From Lachnospiraceae bacterium UBA4380 (GTDB taxonomy: Bacteria; Bacillota; Clostridia; Lachnospirales; Lachnospiraceae): a stretch of DNA of 29,832 nt. Of this stretch, positions 24,809-29,832 are shown one piece after another. The stretch lies in contig DGRU01000021.1 in NCBI GenBank assembly GCA_002390025.1, positions 1 to 29,832 of the forward strand. Direction: 5' to 3'. The notes under the pieces are model-generated. The model was not told where the DNA came from. It worked only from the letters and a program-made list of their open reading frames with translations, and did no database searches. How positions within the stretch are numbered: the stretch's first letter is position 1; each line of letters begins with the position of its first letter. The translations under genes and the position numbers were made by a program.

Positions 24809-25384
24809 ATGAATTATGCAGAAATCAAGGAATATGATATAGCAAACGGCCCCGGCGTGCGCGTCAGCCTGTTTGTATCAGGCTGCCGCAATGCCTGCCC
24901 GGGATGCTTCAATCCTGAGACCTGGGACTTTGACTATGGCCGCACCTATACCCTGGAGACCGAGGACCGGATCCTTCGGCTCCTGATGCCGGAATATATC
25001 GAAGGACTGACACTGCTGGGAGGGGAGCCCTTTGAACCGGAAAACCAGGCGGTCCTGGTGGGCCTTCTGAGGAAAGTGAAACAGATTTATCCCGGGAAGA
25101 GTGTCTGGTGCTACACCGGCTATACTTATGAGAGGGACCTGCTTCACGGCGGGGACAAATATACCTCCCATACAGATGAGATGCTGTCTCTGATCGATGT
25201 TCTTGTGGACGGTCGTTTCCTTCTGGCAGAGAAGGACATCACTCTTTTATACAGAGGCAGCAGAAACCAGCGGATCCTGGACCTGCATCCCCGTTCTGCA
25301 GACAGCAGCGGTACTCAGGCAGGTGCTGTCGATGCGGTCGAGCAGATCGCGGAGATCGCCAGGGGAGATTCCGGCTGGAAATAG
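24809..25384 (+). CDS. nrdG: Anaerobic ribonucleotide reductase activating protein (radical SAM)
   Basis: A 191-residue radical-SAM enzyme that makes the glycyl radical on class III ribonucleotide reductase NrdD. The iron-sulfur motif CRNACPGC is at 26-33 (C26, C30, C33). NGPGVRVSLFVSGC precedes it, and the SAM-binding LLGGEPFEPEN is at 70-80. GVWCYTGYT-like and DVLVDGRF segments are also typical. A hydrophilic tail of about 30 residues extends past the usual end (near RI.D). No nrdD is present in the window, so this copy stands apart from its partner. It begins 14 bases after glf and may be carried on the same transcript. Confidence 0.9.
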   Translation: MNYAEIKEYDIANGPGVRVSLFVSGCRNACPGCFNPETWDFDYGRTYTLETEDRILRLLMPEYIEGLTLLGGEPFEPENQAVLVGLLRKVKQIYPGKSVWCYTGYTYERDLLHGGDKYTSHTDEMLSLIDVLVDGRFLLAEKDITLLYRGSRNQRILDLHPRSADSSGTQAGAVDAVEQIAEIARGDSGWK

Positions 25385-25427
25385 AAGTTCAGCTTTCCGT
25401 TTAACCTTTATGTGGAAAGAAATTGCT

Positions 25428-27134
25428 ATGTGTGACAGTGCTGAAATCTTATCCGGCCTGCTTCCGGATGAATTCCTGAGCAGGATGCGGCAGCTTCTGA
25501 CAGAGGAAGAATATGCGGCGTTTTTGTCCTGTTACGGACAAAAACGCCTTTACTCACTGCGCCTGAATCCGCTGAAAGCGGACCGCAGGGCGGCAGGGGA
25601 TCTGCTCAGAAAAGCTGCTGCCGCAGTATCAAAAATCAAAACAGAGGATTCGGAGCAGCAAGGAGACATCCGCCCGCAGTACCCGGATCTGCAGCCCGTT
25701 CCCTGGGAGCCAGATGGACTGTATTATCCGGAGGACTTCAGGCCGGGACGTCTGCCCTGGCACGAGGCGGGCATGTACTATATCCAGGAGGCCAGCGCCA
25801 TGGCTCCCGCTGTGCTCTGCGATGCGCAGCCCGGAGAACGCGTGCTGGATCTGTGCGCTGCGCCGGGCGGCAAGAGCACGAAACTTGCGGCCTCTCTTCA
25901 GGGCAGAGGGATTCTTGTGGCCAATGAGATCCATCCGGAGCGTGCCAAAGTCCTGTCTTCCAACCTGGAGCGCATGGGCGTACGCAATGCGCTGGTGACC
26001 AATGAATCTCCGCAGCGGCTGGCTTCACGTTTTCCGCGCTTTTTTGACAGGATCGTCGTAGACGCCCCCTGCTCCGGTGAGGGTATGTTCCGCAAGGAAG
26101 AGGAGGCCCTGACCAACTGGAGCCTGGAGAATGTGCGGATGTGTGCGCAGAGACAGTCAGAGATCCTGGAGGAAGCTGCATCCATGCTCAGGCCCGGGGG
26201 GAGGCTTGTCTACTCCACCTGCACCTTTTCTCCTGAGGAGAATGAGGGAGTGATCTTCCGCTTCCTCATGGAGCATCCCGACTTTTCCCTTGTCAGCATT
26301 CCGGACCTGCCCGGCATCAGGGCAGAGGAGTGGGGATTTGCCTGCGGGAGACCGGAGTGGCTTTCCGCTGCCGGAATCGAGCCTGACAGTTTTGGAGAAG
26401 AAGGCCTGAAGGCGGCCGAACAGCTTCGCGGAACCCTTCGGCTCTGGCCTCATCTTCTAAACGGAGAGGGGCATTTTGCCGCTGTCCTGAGAAAAGACGG
26501 TCCGCAGGCATCGACGGCTGATACCCTGGCGGAGATCGATGCTTCCGTCAACAGCCGGGACAGCATGGCACAGGCAGGCGATGCGGGTAAGGAAGAGAGA
26601 CGGAAGAAAAAAGAAAAAGGAAAAAACAAAGCACAGCGGGGAGGGAAAAGGAACAGCGGGGACCTGTCACTGAAGGAAGCGCAGCATATGTGGGAGGAAT
26701 TCTGCAGGGACAATCTGATTCCCTCCGACGCACCGGATGCCGTGACAAAGATTGGCGGAGAAAGACTGTGCACGTTCGGCAGCGCACTCTTTGGACTGCC
26801 GTCACCGGCAGCAGGCCTGTCGCTGGAAGGACTCCGTGTTCTGCGTGCGGGACTTCATCTCGGCACGGTGAACAGGGGACGATTCGAACCTTCTCATGCC
26901 CTTGCAATGGCACTTGGCGGGAATGAGGTGTCCAGGCATGTTGAATTTGCAGGAGATTCGCCGCAGGCTTATGCTTGGATACGCGGAGAGTCTGTGAGTG
27001 TCGGGGCAGAGCAAAAAAAAGGCTGGACTCTGGTTCTGATGGATGGCAGCAGTGCAGGCTGGGGCAAAGTCAATGGAGGAATATTGAAAAACCATTATCC
27101 CAAAGGCTTGCGGAAGGGAAGTAACTACAGATAA
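25428..27134 (+). CDS. rsmF: rRNA cytosine-C5 methyltransferase, NOL1/NOP2/Sun family (RsmF-like)
   Basis: A 568-residue two-part enzyme that methylates cytosine in rRNA with SAM. The catalytic half has LDLCAAPGGKSTKLA (140-154) for SAM, DAPCSGEGMFRKEE (212-225) with C215 and STCTFSPEENE (263-273) with C265, the two cysteines of the m5C mechanism. A Lys/Arg-rich low-complexity linker (about 386-412) leads to a C-terminal RNA-binding domain that contains GLRVLRAGLHLGTVNRGRFEPS. The start at 25428 follows GGAAAG by 8 bases; upstream in-frame ATGs overlap nrdG. The assignment to RsmF rather than another member (RsmB, NSUN-like) rests on domain order and length. Confidence 0.85.
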   Translation: MCDSAEILSGLLPDEFLSRMRQLLTEEEYAAFLSCYGQKRLYSLRLNPLKADRRAAGDLLRKAAAAVSKIKTEDSEQQGDIRPQYPDLQPVPWEPDGLYYPEDFRPGRLPWHEAGMYYIQEASAMAPAVLCDAQPGERVLDLCAAPGGKSTKLAASLQGRGILVANEIHPERAKVLSSNLERMGVRNALVTNESPQRLASRFPRFFDRIVVDAPCSGEGMFRKEEEALTNWSLENVRMCAQRQSEILEEAASMLRPGGRLVYSTCTFSPEENEGVIFRFLMEHPDFSLVSIPDLPGIRAEEWGFACGRPEWLSAAGIEPDSFGEEGLKAAEQLRGTLRLWPHLLNGEGHFAAVLRKDGPQASTADTLAEIDASVNSRDSMAQAGDAGKEERRKKKEKGKNKAQRGGKRNSGDLSLKEAQHMWEEFCRDNLIPSDAPDAVTKIGGERLCTFGSALFGLPSPAAGLSLEGLRVLRAGLHLGTVNRGRFEPSHALAMALGGNEVSRHVEFAGDSPQAYAWIRGESVSVGAEQKKGWTLVLMDGSSAGWGKVNGGILKNHYPKGLRKGSNYR

Positions 27135-27188
27135 GAGAAGAAGGCCCCTCGTTACAGCGGGGATTGCTTTTTCGGAGAAAGTATCACT

Positions 27189-28547
27189 ATGGATTTATTT
27201 GATTACATGCGGCAGGAACAACAGCAGACGGAATCTCCGCTGGCTTCCAGGATCCGCCCCGCCACGCTCGACGAAGTGGTCGGGCAGGAGCATATTATCG
27301 GAAAGGGTCGTCTTCTTCGAAGGGCGATCCAGGCGGACAAGCTGGGGTCGCTTATTTTTTACGGGCCTCCCGGGACGGGCAAGACAACGCTCGCCCGGGT
27401 GATCGCCAACACCACGAGCGCGGAGTTTGTCCAGCTCAATGCCACGACCTCCGGCAAAAAGGACATGGAGGAGGCGGTAAAGGCGGCGAAAGACCGTCTG
27501 GGCATGTACGGGAAAAGGACCATCCTCTTCATCGATGAGATCCACCGCTTCAATAAATCCCAGCAGGACTACCTGCTGCCTTTTGTCGAGGACGGCACGG
27601 TCACTCTGATCGGCGCGACTACGGAGAATCCCTATTTTGAGGTGAACGGGGCGCTGATCTCCAGATCGACGGTCTTTGAACTCAAACCCCTCTCACAGGC
27701 GGATGTGCGGGCTCTGATCCTGCGCGCCGTCTATGATACAGACAAGGGAATGGGCATGTACAATGCCGCCATCGACGAGGATGCGGCGGATTTTCTGGCG
27801 GACGTCTCCGAAGGGGACGCCAGGCGGGCGCTCAGTGCAGTGGAGCTGGGCATTCTGACGACAGAACCCTCGGCGGACGGAAAGGTCAGGATCACCCTGG
27901 AGATCGCCCAGGAATGTATCCAGCGGCGCGCGCCCCGCTATGACAAGGGCGGCGACAATCACTACGACACCATCTCCGCCTTTATCAAGAGCATGCGGGG
28001 ATCGGATCCCGACGCGGCTGTCTACTATCTGGCGCGCATGCTGCAGGCAGGAGAGGATCCCAAGTTTATCGCCCGCAGGATCATGATCTGCGCCTCGGAG
28101 GATGTTGGCAACGCGGACCCTCAGGCGATCAGCCTGGCGGTCTCCTGCTCCCTGGCCTGCGAGCGGATCGGCATGCCGGAGGCCCAGATCATCCTGGCCC
28201 AGGCGGCCTCCTATGTCGCGAGCGCCCCAAAGAGCAATGCTGCCGTCAACGCGATCTTTGCCGCAAAGGATCTGGTCAGAAGGACCGGGAACCTGCCGGT
28301 CCCGCCCTATCTGCAGGACGCCCATTACGGAGGCGCCGGGAAGCTGGGCCGGGGGATCGGCTACCAGTACGCCCATCTCTACAGGGACCACTACAGCGGC
28401 CAGCCCTATCTGCCCGAGGCCGTCCGCGGGGAGCACCTCTACGAGCCCTCCCAGAACGGCTATGAGCAGAAGATCCGCGACCGCCTCTACGGACTGACGG
28501 GTGATGAGCGCTACCGGAGGCCGGAGGAGCTTCTGGACCGGGAGTGA
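27189..28547 (+). CDS. rarA: Replication-associated recombination protein A (AAA+ ATPase)
   Basis: A 452-residue AAA+ ATPase of the RarA/MgsA/WRNIP1 family, which acts at stalled replication forks. It shows RIRPATLDEVVGQEHIIGKG (21-40), Walker A GPPGTGKTT (59-67), Walker B ILFIDEIHRFNKSQQD (112-127), sensor ATTENP and GDARRALSAVE. The C-terminal half has the family's tetramerisation segment with DPDAAVYYLARM, ICASEDVGNADP and PPYLQDAHY. A GGAG lies about 11 bases before the ATG. Length and all motifs are intact. The gap before it holds only a weak hairpin. Confidence 0.95.
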   Translation: MDLFDYMRQEQQQTESPLASRIRPATLDEVVGQEHIIGKGRLLRRAIQADKLGSLIFYGPPGTGKTTLARVIANTTSAEFVQLNATTSGKKDMEEAVKAAKDRLGMYGKRTILFIDEIHRFNKSQQDYLLPFVEDGTVTLIGATTENPYFEVNGALISRSTVFELKPLSQADVRALILRAVYDTDKGMGMYNAAIDEDAADFLADVSEGDARRALSAVELGILTTEPSADGKVRITLEIAQECIQRRAPRYDKGGDNHYDTISAFIKSMRGSDPDAAVYYLARMLQAGEDPKFIARRIMICASEDVGNADPQAISLAVSCSLACERIGMPEAQIILAQAASYVASAPKSNAAVNAIFAAKDLVRRTGNLPVPPYLQDAHYGGAGKLGRGIGYQYAHLYRDHYSGQPYLPEAVRGEHLYEPSQNGYEQKIRDRLYGLTGDERYRRPEELLDRE

Positions 28548-28606
28548 GGCGGACTTCACTTTCACTCCGGTCCCTGTGCCGCGGGACGGTCCAAAGCTCC
28601 TGTGAT

Positions 28607-28659
28607 CCTTCACTGTCAGCCTCCTCGGAAACAGTGAAGGGTGCCGCTCCCGGGAGCGG
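28607..28659. other. Two strong hairpins in the rarA-DUF4364 gap
   Basis: CCTTCACTGT (28607-28616) pairs perfectly with ACAGTGAAGG (28631-28640), and CCGCTCCC/GGGAGCGG (28644-28659) is a perfect 16-base palindrome. Neither has a T tract, so they are not clear terminators. They fill most of the 136-base gap and could be RNA structures or binding sites. Confidence 0.45.
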
Positions 28660-28683
28660 TATGGTTGGAAAGAAGGTCTGATC

Positions 28684-29196
28684 ATGTATGAAGCATTTAC
28701 TGTATATAAGCTGATCATTTTATATGCCCTGGACCGGGCGGAGGGAGATGTGACCCAGCCCATGCTGTCCACCTTCCTCCTGGAGAGCGGCTATGCCAAT
28801 TTCGTCTCCCTGGCGGAGAGCTTCGACCAGCTGGAAAAACAGGGCCTGGTCCGGGTCTATATGGAGGGGGACAAGAGGTTCATGCATCTGACAGACGCCG
28901 GGCGGGAGACCCTGGGCTTTTTCGGCATGCAGCTGAGCTCCGGGATCAGGGACCAGGTGGACCGCTGGCTCGCGGAAAACGGACGCAGGATCCGGGAGGA
29001 CCGCGATGTCCGGGCCGTCTATGAGCGCATGACCTCGGGTGTCTATGAGGTGCGCATGTCTGTCCGCGAGAAGGACAGGACCCTGCTGGAGGTCAAGATC
29101 GCCGTGCCGGATGCGGCCTCCGCCGCCGCCATCGCGGACAAATGGAAGGAAAAAAACACGGATATCTATCAATATCTCATTGAAAATCTATTTTGA
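28684..29196 (+). CDS. DUF4364-like winged-helix protein
   Basis: A 170-residue protein of a type widespread in Clostridia and placed in DUF4364. The N-terminal half (about 1-80) has the layout of a winged helix-turn-helix: KLIILYALDRAEG, TQPMLSTFLLESGYANF, LAESFDQLEKQGLVRV and the wing MEGDKRFMHLTDAGRETL. The C-terminal half is mixed helix and strand (YEVRMSVREKDRTLLEVKIAV). It probably binds DNA, but the target is unknown; the hairpins just upstream are a possible self-regulatory site. GAAGG lies 8 bases before the ATG. The molecular role is not known to me. Confidence 0.8.
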   Translation: MYEAFTVYKLIILYALDRAEGDVTQPMLSTFLLESGYANFVSLAESFDQLEKQGLVRVYMEGDKRFMHLTDAGRETLGFFGMQLSSGIRDQVDRWLAENGRRIREDRDVRAVYERMTSGVYEVRMSVREKDRTLLEVKIAVPDAASAAAIADKWKEKNTDIYQYLIENLF

Positions 29197-29423
29197 CTGG
29201 ACTATAATGCTCATGAATCAAGACATCATTTGAAGCAGAATGGACTGTTTCTGTGTGAAAAGCTGAACGCCGCGCCTGCGGTGTTTCTGCCGGATCTGTA
29301 ATCAAATCATCCGCATGCCGCGGGGCCGCAGCAGTTGTGTCCGCAGTGTATTCCTGAGACGGGCATGACGCGGCAGGACTTGCGATTCTTACTTATCAAT
29401 CGGCATTTTTTTTCCACTATTTT

Positions 29424-29463
29424 TTAAAAAAAGAGCTCTCTTCGGGAGAGTGTGGTTTTTTTT
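29424..29463 (+). terminator. Intrinsic terminator, first of two
   Basis: CTCTC (29436-29440) pairs with GAGAG (29446-29450) around TTCGG, and the stem may extend through an upstream A tract (from 29426) against the downstream T tract (29456-29463). The A-stem-T layout could work on both strands. It may end the DUF4364 transcript or act inside the rho leader. Confidence 0.6.
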
Positions 29464-29564
29464 ACCATAAGTTTTTTATCAGCTGTTTTTTATTTTTTGT
29501 CTGATCAAACGGCCATGTCTTTTCATGCATGGTATGTGTGCAGTTCTTTTTTTGCAGGAGGGTC

Positions 29565-29588
29565 AGACCGGCCCGGTCTATGCTTTTT
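29565..29588 (+). terminator. Terminator-like hairpin in the rho leader
   Basis: AGACCG (29565-29570) and CGGTCT (29574-29579) form a perfect 6-bp stem with a 3-base loop, followed by ATGCTTTTTT. It stands about 110 bases before the rho start codon. Confidence 0.5.
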
Positions 29589-29695
29589 TACAGGATTGTA
29601 CATTTTATTTTTGAATGCACAGATTGCCGGAAGCGGCAGGGCGCCATGCTGCCCTGCGCTCAGACGCAGTCTTTATCATATTTGGAGGAATTTGA

Positions 29696-29832
29696 ATGAC
29701 AAGAGAGAGATATGAATCCATATCATTGCATGACCTTCGGGAGATTGCGAAAAACAGGGGAATGAGGCGCATTTCCACCTTGAAAAAGGCGGATCTGATC
29801 GATGAGATGCTGAAAAAAGATGAGGAGGAGGC
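29696..29832 (+). CDS. rho: Transcription termination factor Rho, N terminus (partial)
   Basis: The first 45 codons of a gene cut by the window end. The protein begins MTRERYESISLHDLREIAKN and continues through RGMRRISTLKKADLIDEML into an acidic run. This is the helix-extended-loop-helix (SAP-like) domain that opens Rho proteins: S(L)xxLRxIAKxxGxxxxSxLKKxDLI. The start has GGAGGAA 6 bases upstream. Only the N-terminal domain is visible; the RNA-binding and ATPase domains lie beyond the edge. A few other clostridial proteins also start with this domain, so the call is not certain. Confidence 0.75.
   Translation, partial: MTRERYESISLHDLREIAKNRGMRRISTLKKADLIDEMLKKDEEE

Larger units (their letters stand above)
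29197..29695 (+). other. Gene-free 499-nt region with terminator-like hairpins before rho
   Basis: No credible gene is seen. An 87-codon frame from 29452 is Phe/Ser/Cys-rich and starts inside a terminator. Features from left to right: featureless GC-rich sequence to about 29400; an A-tract/hairpin/T-tract element (29424-29463); a second hairpin with a T-tract at 29565-29588; and CAGGGC/GCCCTG (29637-29656 region) close to the ribosome-binding site of rho. Together this looks like a long leader with attenuation-like structures. Confidence 0.5.

Noticed and set aside
27145..27172. Possible terminator between the rRNA methyltransferase and rarA
   Set aside because: CCCC and GGGG pair but the stem is only 4 bp before a mismatch; the T run alone is not enough.
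27693..28772. A 359-codon reverse-strand frame opposite rarA
   Set aside because: Shadow of rarA with no recognisable protein features.
29452..29715. An 87-codon frame before rho
   Set aside because: It starts inside a terminator, is Phe/Ser/Cys-rich from T-tracts, and overlaps the rho start codon in another frame.

Overview
The window looks like chromosomal DNA of a fairly GC-rich Firmicute, most likely a Lachnospiraceae-type Clostridia. This rests on protein families I recognise rather than on any search: a DUF4364-like winged-helix protein, a Rho N-terminal domain, RarA, a two-domain NOL1/NOP2/Sun rRNA methyltransferase, NrdG, a two-FHA ABC ATPase, and a rhamnose-type wall polysaccharide cluster. 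Shine-Dalgarno sites of the GGAGG type are common. Genus cannot be read from the sequence.

Layout. (1) 1-4149: tail of an unknown gene, two consecutive Nudix hydrolases, then an efflux pair in which the ATPase carries two FHA domains and the permease is a separate six-helix protein; all + strand and closely packed. (2) 4155-4460: a 248-bp structured repeat, then a strong intrinsic terminator. (3) 4570-24794: a large cell-surface glycan cluster. It holds a YegS/DagK-like lipid kinase translationally coupled to a giant membrane protein (DUF2142-like, GT-C type); a family 2 glycosyltransferase; a LicD phosphotransferase, an IspD/TarI-like cytidylyltransferase and an extended SDR; a Wzx-like flippase; a reverse-strand RgpF-like protein with a C-terminal ParB-like segment; a second DUF2142-like giant; two more family 2 glycosyltransferases, the second followed by a small DUF2304-like membrane protein; rmlB, rmlD, rmlC; and glf. 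(4) 24809-29196: nrdG, an rRNA m5C methyltransferase, rarA and a DUF4364-like regulator. (5) 29197-29695: a 499-nt gene-free leader with hairpins, followed by the first 45 codons of rho.

How the genes fit together. RmlB/D/C supply dTDP-L-rhamnose (rmlA is not in the window). Glf supplies UDP-galactofuranose. The cytidylyltransferase, SDR and LicD probably make and transfer a CDP-activated phospho-substituent. Cytoplasmic glycosyltransferases and the RgpF-like protein build the repeat or chain, and the Wzx-like protein flips it. The DPM1-like glycosyltransferase, the DUF2304 protein and one or both DUF2142 giants resemble the GacI/GacJ/GacL logic of streptococcal group A carbohydrate, in which a polyprenyl-phosphate sugar is made inside and added to the polymer outside. 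Three intergenic places carry pieces of one hairpin-rich repeat family. One piece is an exact-length internal-deletion form of another, and the full copy holds a hairpin resembling the right end of IS200/IS605 elements.
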